The notes beneath the pieces are model-generated. The model saw only the letters and a list, made by a program, of their open reading frames with translations. It searched no databases and was not told where the DNA came from. A stretch of DNA of 64,000 nt, from the NCBI RefSeq assembly GCF_009827655.1, contig NZ_WTYV01000002.1:744657-808656 (forward strand), written 5' to 3'. Shown here one piece after another: positions 43,921 to 53,687 of this stretch. Each line of letters begins with the position of its first letter. Position 1 is the first letter of the stretch. This DNA comes from Alteraurantiacibacter buctensis (GTDB lineage: Bacteria > Pseudomonadota > Alphaproteobacteria > Sphingomonadales > Sphingomonadaceae). Made by a program: the position numbers and the translations under genes.

Positions 43921-44430
43921 TCAGGTGCTGCCGCTGCGGCGGCGAGAGCCGGTTTCCAGCAATTGCTGAATCTGCTGGCGGGTTGCGGGATCCTGCACCC
44001 CGCCGGCACGCAACTGGCGCAGCAGCTCTTCCAGTTCCTCGTCAGTCAGGCTGTCGAGGTATTCGCGGGTGAAGCCCGCGTTCTCAGATCCTGACCGGGC
44101 TGCGGTTGTGGCACCGATCTCGCCAATAACGTCGCTGCCCGCTGCCCGGCGGAAGTTGGACTGGTCGTATTCCTGGTAGATCTCGTAGCCGTTGCCGGAT
44201 TCGATCTTGCCGCCGGTATCCATGTTTGCCTCGCCATAGGCTGGCGTAGGCGTGGATGCCGGGCGCGGGTCTGGCCGTCCGCTCTGGGTACTTTCCGGAG
44301 TGGGGCGAGACCCGCTTTCCTGTGGCGAGCCGCTGGCAAACAGCGCCAGCAGCGCGGTCAACGCGAAGGTCGTGACCGCGAAATGCTTGTACATCTTGAC
44401 CGGAATGGCCGGTTTGCTGAGCTGTGCCAT
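43921..44430 (-). CDS. Hypothetical exported protein, low-complexity
   Basis: Up to 169 residues with a hydrophobic signal-like segment (FAVTTFALTALLALFASG). ATG at 44394 (157 aa) would give a more usual signal peptide than ATG at 44430. The middle is rich in Pro, Ser and Thr, and the C-terminal third is helical and acidic (YLDSLTDEELEELLRQLR). No family or function is recognised. It sits between the truncated fragment and a small membrane-protein gene. Confidence 0.6.
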   Translation of the reverse strand: MAQLSKPAIPVKMYKHFAVTTFALTALLALFASGSPQESGSRPTPESTQSGRPDPRPASTPTPAYGEANMDTGGKIESGNGYEIYQEYDQSNFRRAAGSDVIGEIGATTAARSGSENAGFTREYLDSLTDEELEELLRQLRAGGVQDPATRQQIQQLLETGSRRRSGST

Positions 44431-44573
44431 GGTCAGCGCTCTAGCAGTGACAGATTAATCGCCTTGCGCCGCAAGATGGTTAATCCCGCATTACCCTCAA
44501 ACCCTTGGCATGCCACCGGAACTGAACCTCCATCCCGCCATTGTCTGAACCATACGGGGCAAGGAGAATGACG

Positions 44574-44870
44574 ATGGAAACCGAACATATCGTAGAGACC
44601 CGCGCAGATGGCACATCCGACCGCACCACGATCGTGCGCGAAAGCGGTGACAGCAAGGGCAGTTCCTCGTGGGTCGTGCTGCTGGTGATCCTGGTGCTGG
44701 CGGCGGTAGCATTCTTCGCGTTCTCTCAGATGAGCGATGCCGAGGTGGCAAAAGATAATGCCGTGGCCGATGCCGCCAATGCGGTGGACAATGCCGCCGA
44801 CAATGTGGGTGCTGCGGCCAACCAGGTTGGCAATGCCGTGGAAGAGGGCGTTGATTCGCTGGCTGAGTAA
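44574..44870 (+). CDS. Small single-pass membrane protein with Ala/Asn-rich tail
   Basis: A 98-residue protein: an acidic N-terminus (about 1-30), one membrane helix (SSWVVLLVILVLAAVAFFAF) and a C-terminal tail of repeating Asn/Ala/Val-rich units (DNAVADAANAVDNAADNVG, then GAAANQVGNAVEEG). The tail resembles amphipathic helices of stress or desiccation-related proteins, but no family is recognised. ATG at 44574 is 7 bp after AAGGAG. Two bases of spacing make ATG at 44568 less likely. Confidence 0.7.
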   Translation: METEHIVETRADGTSDRTTIVRESGDSKGSSSWVVLLVILVLAAVAFFAFSQMSDAEVAKDNAVADAANAVDNAADNVGAAANQVGNAVEEGVDSLAE

Positions 44871-44976
44871 ACGTTCAGCCAGCAAACGGGGCTGTAAAGT
44901 TTACCGACATTTCACCTCTCCCCGCTAGTCCTGCATGGCCCGTCAGATCGGGCCTGCAGGTAAACCGGCTGGGACG

Positions 44977-46362
44977 ATGGTCAGACTATTCAAACACTAC
45001 GTACCGCACGCGGTGCTGCTGCTGGGTCTGCTCGATGCCGTCCTGCTGCTGGCGGCAAACAACCTCGCGTGGACACTGCGAGCTTCCCAGATTGAAAGCG
45101 ATCCCGGACCGCTGATCGAGCGCCTGCCGGCGCTGGTCATCATCTCGCTGATCACCATGCTGGCCATGGTTGCGGTGGGGGTGTTTGGGCCGGATTCGCT
45201 GCGTTCGATGCGCTTCGCCGCCGCACGCCTGCTGGTTGCCGTCAGCCTGTCGGTGCTTGGCCTGGCCTTCGTGGATTTCGTCATGCCCGGCCAGACCTAC
45301 TGGCGCTCCACCCTGCTGTACGGGATGGGCTTCAGCATTGTTGCCCTGCTCCTCAACAGGGTTGTAATTGCGGGCCTGCTGCCGCCCGATGCGTTCCGTC
45401 GCCGCATTTTGGTGCTGGGTGCCGGTAAGCGGGCCACGCGCCTGCAGGAACTGTCAGCAAGGCCGGAGAGCGGCTTTGGCGTGGTTGGCTTCGTGGCAAT
45501 GGGCGCAACCGAGCCGCTGGTTGCAGGAGCCGTCCCGCGTTCCATGATCGACGACCTGTCTTCCCACGTTGCCAGCGTGGGCGCCAGCGAGGTTGTGCTG
45601 GCCTTGGAGGAGCGGCGTAATGCGCTGCCGTTAAAGGACCTTCTGCGGATCAAGACGCTGGGTGTCCATGTCAACGATTTCTCAAGCTTCATGGAGCGCG
45701 AGACGGGCCGCGTCGATCTCGACACGTTGAACCCCAGCTGGCTGATCTTTTCCGACGGCTTTTCCAGCGCTCGGGCCATTTCCGGCACCATCAAACGCCT
45801 GTTCGATATCACCGCCAGCCTGCTGCTGATGCTGCTGAGCCTGCCGGTGATCCTGCTGTTCGCCCTGATAGTGAAGCTGGACAGCCCCGGCCCGGCCTTT
45901 TTCCGCCAGAAGCGGGTGGGCCTTTACGGCCAACCGTTCGAACTGATCAAGCTGCGCTCGATGCGGACCGATGCCGAGAAGAACGGGGCCCAGTGGGCGC
46001 AGAAGAGTGATCCGCGCATCACCCGCGTGGGGGCAATGATCCGCAAGTTGCGTATCGATGAACTGCCGCAGGTGTGGACCGTGCTGAAGGGCGACATGAG
46101 CTTTGTCGGTCCCCGGCCCGAAGTGCCCCAGTTCGTCGACGATCTGGAGGAGAAGCTTCCCTATTACGCCGAGCGGCACATGGTGAAGCCCGGCATCACC
46201 GGCTGGGCACAGATCAACTATCCCTATGGCGCATCGATCGAGGATGCGCGGCACAAGCTGGAATACGATCTCTACTACGCCAAAAACTATACCCCTTTCC
46301 TTGACCTGCTGATCCTGTTGCAGACCTTGCGGGTGATCCTGTGGCCGGAGGGCGCGCGATGA
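44977..46362 (+). CDS. Polyprenyl glycosylphosphotransferase, XrtA/PEP-CTERM-associated type (TIGR03013-like)
   Basis: A 461-residue initiating sugar transferase. It begins MVRLFKHYVPHAVLLLGLLD, has about four N-terminal helices and a Rossmann-like middle part (ILVLGAGKRATRL), then a membrane helix near 275 and the catalytic domain (LDSPGPAFFRQKRVG, LRSMRTDAE, RKLRIDELPQVW, GPRPE, KPGITGWAQIN). The opening and the prsK-prsR-TPR neighbourhood match the PEP-CTERM-associated group. It is distinct from the initiating enzyme encoded at 7887, so the genome may make two glycans. ATG at 44977 precedes the conserved start; the upstream extension is not family-like. Confidence 0.9.
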   Translation: MVRLFKHYVPHAVLLLGLLDAVLLLAANNLAWTLRASQIESDPGPLIERLPALVIISLITMLAMVAVGVFGPDSLRSMRFAAARLLVAVSLSVLGLAFVDFVMPGQTYWRSTLLYGMGFSIVALLLNRVVIAGLLPPDAFRRRILVLGAGKRATRLQELSARPESGFGVVGFVAMGATEPLVAGAVPRSMIDDLSSHVASVGASEVVLALEERRNALPLKDLLRIKTLGVHVNDFSSFMERETGRVDLDTLNPSWLIFSDGFSSARAISGTIKRLFDITASLLLMLLSLPVILLFALIVKLDSPGPAFFRQKRVGLYGQPFELIKLRSMRTDAEKNGAQWAQKSDPRITRVGAMIRKLRIDELPQVWTVLKGDMSFVGPRPEVPQFVDDLEEKLPYYAERHMVKPGITGWAQINYPYGASIEDARHKLEYDLYYAKNYTPFLDLLILLQTLRVILWPEGAR

Positions 46363-48491
46363 GTGGTGCCTTGTGGACCTTGCTGGTCACCGGCGCGCAC
46401 CTGCTGGCGGCCACTGCTGCGATCCTGCTGGCGCTGGTTCATGCCAGCCAGAAGGGCGGCGAGCGGCGGCTGCTGCGCCGTGCCAACCTGGCCCTGGCGC
46501 TCTCGGCCCTGTGGGCGCTGGCGGGTGTGGGCTATGACGGTAGGGGCTCGGAACTGCACCTGCTGCTGGGGCTGGCAGACCTGGCCTGGCTGTGGCTGCT
46601 AGCCGGCTTCTTCGCCAGCGACGAGCGGGACAAGAGCATTGCCCTGGTCAGTCCGTTGATCCACGCGCTGGCCCTCGTCGAAACAGCGCAGATCGCTATT
46701 GCCGCACTACGCCTGCCGGTCTGGGCTTATGGCGTATTGCCCGCGCCGGTCAGTGATGCGCTGTTCTCGCTTTCGGTCATGTTCCAGTTGCTGTTCTGCA
46801 TCGGCGCACTGGTGCTGGTGCACAACCTCTATGTCGGCGCCGCCCAGCCGGCGCGGCAGGGCCTGCGCTGGCCGGCGGCAGCCCTGGCGGTGCTGTGGCT
46901 GTATGACTTAAACCTCTATACGATCACCTATCTTGCGGACCGCATCCCCGCCGCCCTGGAGGAGGGACGCGCGCTGGCCCTGCTGGTGGTCGTCGCCCTG
47001 CTGGGCATCGGCACCCTGGGTCGTCGCGGAGACCTACGCTTCCAGCCGTCTCGCAGCTTTGCCTTTCGCTCGTTCTCGCTGGCGGTGATCGGCGCCTACC
47101 TGGTGGTGATGGTGCTGATCGCCCAGGCGATTGCCTATACCGGCAACGACATGGCCAAGGCCGCGCAGATCGGCTTTGTCGTCATTGCCAGTGCCATTGC
47201 CCTGGCCGTTGTGCCTTCGCGCCGGGTGCGGGGGTGGCTGCGGGTAACCCTGACCAAGCACCTGTTCCAGCACCGTTATGACTACCGGGCGGAGTGGCTG
47301 CGCTTCACCGATACCATCGGCCGGGCCGGGCCGCAGGCGATATCGCTGCACGAGCGCGCGGTGCAGGCCGTGGCCGACATTGCCGACAGCCCCTCGGGCC
47401 TGCTGCTAACCCCACGCGAGGAGGGTGGCCTGGCTGTCGATGCGCGGTGGAACTGGCGCAGCATCGAAGTGCCAGCCATGGCCATGGATGCCGCCGCCGT
47501 GCGCTTCTTCGAGGAGCGGCAGTATATCGTCGACCTCGACGACCTGCGCGCCGGCCGCAAGCAGGATATTCCTGAATGCGCCAGCCCCGCCTGGCTGCTG
47601 GCCAACCCCGACGCCTGGGCCATGGTACCGCTGCTGCATTTCGAGCGGCTGGTGGGCATGGTAATCCTGGCGCGCCCGCCGGTCGCGCGGATGCTCGACT
47701 GGGAAGATTTCGACCTGCTGCGGGTAATCGGCCGGCAGCTTGCCAGCTACCTCGCCGAGCAGACCAGCCAGGACGCGCTGGGCGAAGCGCAGCGGTTCGA
47801 CGAATTCAACCGCCGAATTGCTTTTGTGATGCACGACATCAAGAACCTGGCCAGCCAGCTCAGCCTTCTGGCGCGCAATGCGGAAAAGCACGCCGACAAG
47901 CCGGCCTTCCGTGCCGACATGATCCTGACCCTGAAGAATTCGACCGACAAGCTGCAGAACCTTCTTGCCCGTCTGTCGCGCTATGGCAGCCAGGGCGGGG
48001 CCGGGTTGCAGGATGCGGACATTGACCTGGTGCTGCAAAAGGTTACGCGCCAGTTCTTCGGCAAGCACGAGCTGGTCATGCTTGACCGCGCGCCCTGTGT
48101 GGTCCGTTGCGATCCGGAGGCGCTCGAACAGGCCCTGGTCCACCTGGTGCAGAACGCCATCGAAGCAGGCCCCGAAAACTCGCCGGTGTTTCTCGATTTG
48201 CGCGTGGATGCTTCCGGCGCGCATATCGAGGTGATCGACAACGGCTGCGGGATGAGCCCCGAATTCATCCGCACCCGGCTGTTCAAGCCCTTCCACTCCT
48301 CCAAACAGGGCGGCTTTGGCATCGGCTGCTTCGAGGCGCGCGAGATGGTGCGGGCCATGGGTGGCAGGCTTGACGTGGAATCGCGCGAGGGCATCGGCAC
48401 CCGCTTCCAGATTACCCTGCCGCTCGATCCTGCCAGCGGCCTGATAGAAACCTTGAGACAACAAGCCGGTCCGGCAACGGAGGTCGCATGA
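46359..48491 (+). CDS. prsK: XrtA/PEP-CTERM system histidine kinase PrsK
   Basis: A 710-residue kinase. About eight N-terminal helices (to ~residue 295) precede a GAF-like domain (about 320-460) and a kinase core. The phospho-acceptor region is MHDIKNLASQLSLL with His492. The ATPase domain carries ALVHLVQNAIEAG (N box), VIDNGCGMS (G1) and GFGIGCFEAREM (G2). It should phosphorylate PrsR, encoded directly downstream. Its ATG overlaps the preceding stop by 4 bp and its own stop overlaps prsR by 4 bp, so the three genes form a tight operon. Confidence 0.93.
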   Translation: MSGALWTLLVTGAHLLAATAAILLALVHASQKGGERRLLRRANLALALSALWALAGVGYDGRGSELHLLLGLADLAWLWLLAGFFASDERDKSIALVSPLIHALALVETAQIAIAALRLPVWAYGVLPAPVSDALFSLSVMFQLLFCIGALVLVHNLYVGAAQPARQGLRWPAAALAVLWLYDLNLYTITYLADRIPAALEEGRALALLVVVALLGIGTLGRRGDLRFQPSRSFAFRSFSLAVIGAYLVVMVLIAQAIAYTGNDMAKAAQIGFVVIASAIALAVVPSRRVRGWLRVTLTKHLFQHRYDYRAEWLRFTDTIGRAGPQAISLHERAVQAVADIADSPSGLLLTPREEGGLAVDARWNWRSIEVPAMAMDAAAVRFFEERQYIVDLDDLRAGRKQDIPECASPAWLLANPDAWAMVPLLHFERLVGMVILARPPVARMLDWEDFDLLRVIGRQLASYLAEQTSQDALGEAQRFDEFNRRIAFVMHDIKNLASQLSLLARNAEKHADKPAFRADMILTLKNSTDKLQNLLARLSRYGSQGGAGLQDADIDLVLQKVTRQFFGKHELVMLDRAPCVVRCDPEALEQALVHLVQNAIEAGPENSPVFLDLRVDASGAHIEVIDNGCGMSPEFIRTRLFKPFHSSKQGGFGIGCFEAREMVRAMGGRLDVESREGIGTRFQITLPLDPASGLIETLRQQAGPATEVA

Positions 48492-49858
48492 AATCGCCTG
48501 AGAAACCCCGCCTGCTGATCGTCGAGGACGATCCTGGCCTGCAGGCCCAGTTGAAGTGGGCCTATGACGATTTCGAGGTCACCATCGTGGGCGACCGGGA
48601 AAGCGCCATCACCGCCCTGCGGGCCGAGGAACCGAACGTGGTGACGCTGGACCTGGGCCTGCCGCCCGATCCGGACGGGACCAGCGAGGGTTTTGCGGTG
48701 CTGGATGCCATCATGGCGCTGAAGCCCGATACCAAGGTGATCGTGGCATCGGGCCATGGCGCGCGCGAATCCGCGCTGACCGCGATCGAGCGCGGAGCCT
48801 ATGACTTCTACCAGAAGCCGGTGGATATCGAGCAACTGGGCCTGATCGTGCGCCGCGCCTTCAATCTGCACCGGATCGAGGCGGAGAACCGCGCCCTTGC
48901 CGAGCGGGCGGGCGACGACAACCGCGTGCTGGGCCGGATGATTACCAGCGCGCCGGAAATGGTCCGCGTGGCGCGCACCATCGAACGGGTAGCCAACACC
49001 AACGTTTCTGTCATGCTCCTAGGAGCCAGCGGCTCGGGCAAGGAGCTGCTGGCGCGTGGCCTGCACGATGCCAGCGGGCGGCGTAACGGTGCCTTCATCG
49101 CCATCAACTGCGCGGCCATCCCCGAGAACCTGCTGGAGAGCGAGCTGTTCGGCCACGAGAAGGGTGCCTTCACCGGCGCGGTCAAGACTACCGAGGGCAA
49201 GATCGAGCTGGCCAGCGGCGGCACCCTGTTCCTCGACGAAGTGGGCGATATCCCCCTGCCGCTGCAGGTGAAGCTGCTGCGCTTCATCCAGGAGCGCACG
49301 ATCGAGCGGATCGGTGGGCGCAAGGCGATCGATGTGGACACCCGCATCGTTTGCGCCACGCACCAGAACCTGGAAGCGATGATTGCCGCCGGTACCTTCC
49401 GCGAAGACCTGTTCTATCGCCTGGCCGAAGTGGTGGTGAAGATCCCCAGCCTGGCTGAACGCCCGGGTGATGCAGTGCTGCTGGCCAAGGCCTTCCTAAA
49501 GCGCTTCGCGGCGGAAATGAACCCGCAGGTGACCGGGTTTGCCCCGGATGCGCTGGCCGCGATCGACGGATGGCCCTGGCCTGGCAACGTCCGCGAGCTG
49601 GAAAACCGCGTCAAGCGCGCCGCGATCATGGCCGATGGCAAGCTGGTCACCGCCGCAGACCTGGACCTGCAGGGCAACGGCGAGGAAGCCGATGGCGACG
49701 TGCTCAACCTGAAGAGCGCGCGGGAAGCGGCGGACCGCAAGGTAATCCGCCATGCCCTGGCGCGCAGCGAAGGCAACATCTCCAGCACCGCGCGGTTGCT
49801 GGGGATCAGTCGGCCGACCCTGTATGACCTGCTCAAGCAATACGACCTCTCGGCCTGA
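48488..49858 (+). CDS. prsR: XrtA/PEP-CTERM system sigma-54 response regulator PrsR
   Basis: A 456-residue NtrC-family activator. The receiver domain (LLIVEDDPGL...VVTLDLGLPPD, with the phospho-acceptor Asp in TLDLGL) is followed by an AAA+ domain: Walker A LGASGSGKE near 178, GAFTGA near 225 (sigma-54 contact), LFLDEVGDIPL (Walker B) and an arginine region. The Fis-type HTH is at the C-terminus (ISSTARLLGISRPTLYDLL). It should activate sigma-54 promoters of EPS and PEP-CTERM protein genes in response to PrsK. The TPR gene starts within its 3' end. Confidence 0.94.
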   Translation: MKSPEKPRLLIVEDDPGLQAQLKWAYDDFEVTIVGDRESAITALRAEEPNVVTLDLGLPPDPDGTSEGFAVLDAIMALKPDTKVIVASGHGARESALTAIERGAYDFYQKPVDIEQLGLIVRRAFNLHRIEAENRALAERAGDDNRVLGRMITSAPEMVRVARTIERVANTNVSVMLLGASGSGKELLARGLHDASGRRNGAFIAINCAAIPENLLESELFGHEKGAFTGAVKTTEGKIELASGGTLFLDEVGDIPLPLQVKLLRFIQERTIERIGGRKAIDVDTRIVCATHQNLEAMIAAGTFREDLFYRLAEVVVKIPSLAERPGDAVLLAKAFLKRFAAEMNPQVTGFAPDALAAIDGWPWPGNVRELENRVKRAAIMADGKLVTAADLDLQGNGEEADGDVLNLKSAREAADRKVIRHALARSEGNISSTARLLGISRPTLYDLLKQYDLSA

Positions 49859-51581
49859 CCGCCGCCGCCTGGCGGTGCTGCTGGCTGCATGCGCCTGCCT
49901 GGCGCTGGCGTCCGCGGCCGATCCGCTGGGCGCGGCGCCGGCAGATGACGCTGTTGCCGAGGCCCGCGCCGCGCTCGAGCGAGGTGACGGTGTGGCTGCC
50001 GAAGTGGTCGGCAAGCAGGCGCTGGATCAGGGTGCGCCGCGCACGGCCGTGGCGGCCTATATCGGCGAAGGCGAACTGCTGCAGGGCGATCTTGCCGAAG
50101 CACGCGAATGGCTGGGCGAGGGGGGCTTCGATGCTGCTAGCCACGATCGCGGCTTTGTGGCGCTCGCCAAGCTGGAAATCGCTGCAGGAAATTTTGCCGC
50201 TGCGGAAGCGGCGTTCGACCAGGTGCTGCAGCATGGCCGCCCTAATGCGGCCACCTGGGTCGAGATCGGCCGTATGCGCTATCGCGCGGGCGAACACCAC
50301 GCTGCGCTGGCGGCGGCGCGCCAGGCGCTGCAGCTTGACGGTGAGAGCCCCGCCGCACTGGAGTTCATGGGCCAGCTTACCCGCGACGCGCAGGGGCCGC
50401 TTGCCTCGCTAGACCTGTTCCGCCGGGCTATGCGCCAGGCACCCCAGGACATGCAGCTTGCCGCGCAATATGCCGCAACGCTGGGTGATGCGGGCGAGCA
50501 CCGGCAAATGCTGGCGACGGTGCGCGAGATCGTGAAGCAGAGCCCGGACATCCCGCAGGCCTATTACCTGCAGGGCATCCTCGCCGCGCGTGCTGGAGAC
50601 GATGATCTTGCCCGCGCCCTGTGGTGGCGGACGGAGGACGCCTTTGCCGAGACCGCGGCGGGGATGCTGGTGGCAGGCGTGCTGGAATACCGCTCTGGCA
50701 ATCCGGCGGCGGCGGCGGAAAGCTTTGCTAAGCTTTCCCGAATGCAACCGCTGAATATCACCGCGCAGTTGCTGTTCGCCCGTGCATCTGTGGCCAACGG
50801 CGAGGCCAACGTGGCCGTGCCCGTGCTGGAGCGGCTGGCAGAACGGCAGGATGCTTCCGCCTATACATTGGTGCTGCTGGCGCGAGCTTACGAACAGCTT
50901 GATCGGCGCGGGGATGCCGCCCCGCTGCTTGACCGGGCCGCCGCCCTGCCGCGCCCGGCGTCAGGTGCAATAGCTGCGCTGTGGCTGCGCGACGAAGCGG
51001 GCCGCACCCGCGATCCTGCCGACCCCGTCCAGCATCTCCGCGAGCTGGTGAACAACGGCCGCGTAGCAGAGGCGCGCGGGCTGGTGGCCGGGGTCGCCAG
51101 CCAGTTCGACGGTTCGGTAGACCTGCAATTGGTGGCGGGGGACGGGGCCCTGCTGGCGGGCGACGCTTCCGCTGCTCGCGCCGAGTATCGCCAGGTGGCC
51201 CTGATCCGGACCAATTGGCCACTCGTGCAGCGCATGGTGGCGATTGACCTCGCCAGCGGAAATGTTGCCGCCGCGCGGCGCCTTCTGGCAACCTACCTGC
51301 GCACCAATCCGCGAGACTTTGCCGCTGCGGCCATGCTCGGCCGACTGGAGCGCGATGCGGGCAACGCGGCGGCCGCCGCAGCGCTGCTTGGCTATGCCGC
51401 CAGCGCCGGATCTGGCCCGTCCGACCCGCTACTGCTGGGTGACCTTGCCACGGTGGAGCAGGCCCTCGGCCGGCGCGAGGCCGCGCTCGATAATGCTCGC
51501 CATGCGGCTCGCCTGGCCCCCGCCAACGGCCGCCTTTCCGCCCTGTTGCAGCGCCTGCGAGGCAGTGCGGCCGAAAGCTGA
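49824..51581 (+). CDS. prsT: TPR-repeat protein of the PEP-CTERM/EPS system (PrsT-like)
   Basis: About 585 residues with a signal peptide (LAVLLAACACLALASA) and repeated helical pairs, including ALAAARQALQLDGESPAAL and AALLGYAASAG-type TPR units over most of its length. The gene order prsK-prsR-TPR is that of XrtA systems, where the TPR lipoprotein PrsT supports EPS export. An outright lipobox is not certain; Cys residues sit in AACACLALAS. ATG at 49824 overlaps prsR by 35 bp; a later GTG would shorten the signal peptide. Confidence 0.8.
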   Translation: MTCSSNTTSRPDRRRLAVLLAACACLALASAADPLGAAPADDAVAEARAALERGDGVAAEVVGKQALDQGAPRTAVAAYIGEGELLQGDLAEAREWLGEGGFDAASHDRGFVALAKLEIAAGNFAAAEAAFDQVLQHGRPNAATWVEIGRMRYRAGEHHAALAAARQALQLDGESPAALEFMGQLTRDAQGPLASLDLFRRAMRQAPQDMQLAAQYAATLGDAGEHRQMLATVREIVKQSPDIPQAYYLQGILAARAGDDDLARALWWRTEDAFAETAAGMLVAGVLEYRSGNPAAAAESFAKLSRMQPLNITAQLLFARASVANGEANVAVPVLERLAERQDASAYTLVLLARAYEQLDRRGDAAPLLDRAAALPRPASGAIAALWLRDEAGRTRDPADPVQHLRELVNNGRVAEARGLVAGVASQFDGSVDLQLVAGDGALLAGDASAARAEYRQVALIRTNWPLVQRMVAIDLASGNVAAARRLLATYLRTNPRDFAAAAMLGRLERDAGNAAAAAALLGYAASAGSGPSDPLLLGDLATVEQALGRREAALDNARHAARLAPANGRLSALLQRLRGSAAES

Positions 51582-51629
51582 CGGCGATCGGCACTGGACA
51601 GCGCCGCCTGCAGGCGGCAGGCCTGCGCC

Positions 51630-52601
51630 ATGACCCCGGCCCGCTTTTTCGGCTCCATCGATCCGCTGGTGCGGCTGCTGCTCGTCGCCATCGTCCTTGC
51701 CACGATCCTGCCCGTAACCGGGGAGGGGCGGGTGATAGCCCGTTTCGTCTCCGATGCGGCAATCTTTCTGCTGTTCTTCCTCAACGGCCTGCGCCTGCCG
51801 CGCAGGGACGTGATGCGAGGTATCGGCAACTGGCGCTTCCTCATGCCGCTGTTCATCTGGTGCTTTGCCGGGATGGGCCTGGCGGGCTGGGGGCTGTGGC
51901 AGGCCGGCATGACGATTTTGCCCGAGCAGGTGGCGCTGGGCCTGCTGTTCCTGGGTGTGCTGCCCAGCACCGTGCAATCCGCCACCGCCTATTCCAGTCT
52001 GGCGGGCGGCAACGTGGCGACATCGGTGGTGGCGGCTGCGGTGATCAACGTGGCCGGGGTATTCGTCACCGCTCCGCTATTCGCCCTGGCGGCCGGCACG
52101 GCCAGCACCGGCATCGACATCGGCGGGCTGGAGCGGATCGCCACGATCCTGCTGCTGCCCTTCGCATTGGGGCAACTGGCGCAGGGCTTGGCCGGCGGAT
52201 GGGTGAAGGACCACAAGCCACTGGTAAGCTGGATGGACCGCAGTTCCATCGCCATTGCGGTCTATGTGGCCTTTTCGGGCGCGGTGGAACAGGGCCTCTG
52301 GAGCCGGGTTGACCTCGCCGCATGGGCCGCGCTGGTGGCCTGCGTGGCAGTGTTCCTGCTGGTCGGCTTTGGCGGATCGTGGCTGCTGGGTGGACTGCTG
52401 CGGCTTGAGCGGTCAGACCACATCAGTTTTCTGTTTGCCGGGGCGCAGAAGAGCATCGCGCTGGGCGCGCCGCTGGCCACCGTGCTGTTCCCGCCAGCTA
52501 TCGCTGGGCTGCTGCTGCTGCCCGTGCTGGTCTATCACCTGCTGCAACTGGTCCTGTCTGCCCCGTTGGCGAACCGCCTCAACCCGCATCCGGCGACGTA
52601 G
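51630..52601 (+). CDS. Bile acid:sodium symporter family protein (SBF-like)
   Basis: A 323-residue membrane protein with about nine to ten helices and the family signatures FFLNGLRLP, GLLFLGVLPSTVQSATAYSSLAGGN and LFAGAQKSIALGAPLATVLF. SBF-like (PF13593 type) proteins are secondary transporters; the substrate is not predictable. It begins 48 bp after the TPR gene and overlaps the convergent DUF475 gene by 23 bp, so whether it belongs to the prs operon is unclear. Confidence 0.87.
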   Translation: MTPARFFGSIDPLVRLLLVAIVLATILPVTGEGRVIARFVSDAAIFLLFFLNGLRLPRRDVMRGIGNWRFLMPLFIWCFAGMGLAGWGLWQAGMTILPEQVALGLLFLGVLPSTVQSATAYSSLAGGNVATSVVAAAVINVAGVFVTAPLFALAAGTASTGIDIGGLERIATILLLPFALGQLAQGLAGGWVKDHKPLVSWMDRSSIAIAVYVAFSGAVEQGLWSRVDLAAWAALVACVAVFLLVGFGGSWLLGGLLRLERSDHISFLFAGAQKSIALGAPLATVLFPPAIAGLLLLPVLVYHLLQLVLSAPLANRLNPHPAT

Positions 52602-53652
52602 CGTTCAGCGCATCCTCGCGCCGCTTGTGGCGCACCGACCACCAGAAGCTCAGGCCGATCAGGATGCCGCCGATCAGGCCGGTGATCGTCTCCGGAATAT
52701 GCCACTTGGCCGAAAGCAGCATGATCGCGCCCAGCACCACGATGGCCCAGAAGGCCCCGTGCTCGAGGTAACGGTATTCTGCCAGGGTGCCCTGCTTCAC
52801 CAGGTGCACGGTCATTGAACGCACGAACATGGCGCCGATCGACAGGCCCAGGGCAATGACGATCATGTTGTTGGACAGGGCAAAGGCCCCGATCACGCCA
52901 TCGAAGCTGAAGCTGGCATCGAGGATGTTAAGGTAGAGGAATCCGCCAAAGCCGCTGCGCACCACGGCCCCGGCCATACGGGCAGCCTCTTCCTTCATCT
53001 CCAGCCAGTGGCTGACTGCTTCAACCGCGATGAAGGTGACGAGGCCCAGCATGCCGGAGACGATGAAGGTCAGCGCATCCTCGGTTGGAAGCAGGGTGGA
53101 AATGCCCCACATGCCCAGCAGCAGCAAGGCAATCTCGATGGCAGGAAGGGCGGCGACTCGGGTCAGCGAACGCTCGATCACGCCGATCCAGTGCACATCC
53201 TTGTCGGCGTTGAAGAAGAACTTCATGCCCACCATCGCCAGGAAGGCACCGCCGAAACCGGCAATGCCGATGTGGGCGGAATTGACCAGCCGCTCGTATT
53301 CCTGCGGATCGTTCAGCGACAGATCCAGCGCCTGCATCGGCCCGATCCCCGCCGCGATGGCGACAATGGCCAGCGGGAAGACGATGCGCATGCCGAACAC
53401 GGCAAAGGCGATGCCCCAGGTGAGGAAGCGCTTCTGCCACACCTCGTCCATTTCCTTCAGCACCGAGGCGTTGACCACGGCGTTGTCGAAGCTGAGCGAG
53501 ACTTCCAGCACCGACAGGATCACGATGATCCAAAGCAGCGACAGCATGCCCCCGATGGTGCCGGTACTTTCTAGCCCGTACCAGGCACCAAGGCCCAGAC
53601 AGATGACGGTGAAGATCAGCGAGAAAGTATAGAAGCGCAGCAGGGTTTGCAT
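52579..53652 (-). CDS. DUF475 / TerC-like integral membrane protein
   Basis: A 357-residue protein with about nine helices. Two acidic segments within helices (LEVSLSFDNAVVNAS and LNILDASFSFDGVIGAFA) are hallmarks of the TerC/DUF475 superfamily, which has been linked to metal homeostasis and tellurium resistance. The function here is unknown. The reading frame has an ATG at 53652; the panB gene ends 35 bp upstream on the same strand. Confidence 0.85.
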   Translation of the reverse strand: MQTLLRFYTFSLIFTVICLGLGAWYGLESTGTIGGMLSLLWIIVILSVLEVSLSFDNAVVNASVLKEMDEVWQKRFLTWGIAFAVFGMRIVFPLAIVAIAAGIGPMQALDLSLNDPQEYERLVNSAHIGIAGFGGAFLAMVGMKFFFNADKDVHWIGVIERSLTRVAALPAIEIALLLLGMWGISTLLPTEDALTFIVSGMLGLVTFIAVEAVSHWLEMKEEAARMAGAVVRSGFGGFLYLNILDASFSFDGVIGAFALSNNMIVIALGLSIGAMFVRSMTVHLVKQGTLAEYRYLEHGAFWAIVVLGAIMLLSAKWHIPETITGLIGGILIGLSFWWSVRHKRREDALNATSPDAG

Positions 53653-53687
53653 CCGGGAGTGGTCCGACAGCTAGGAGGAAAGAGGGG

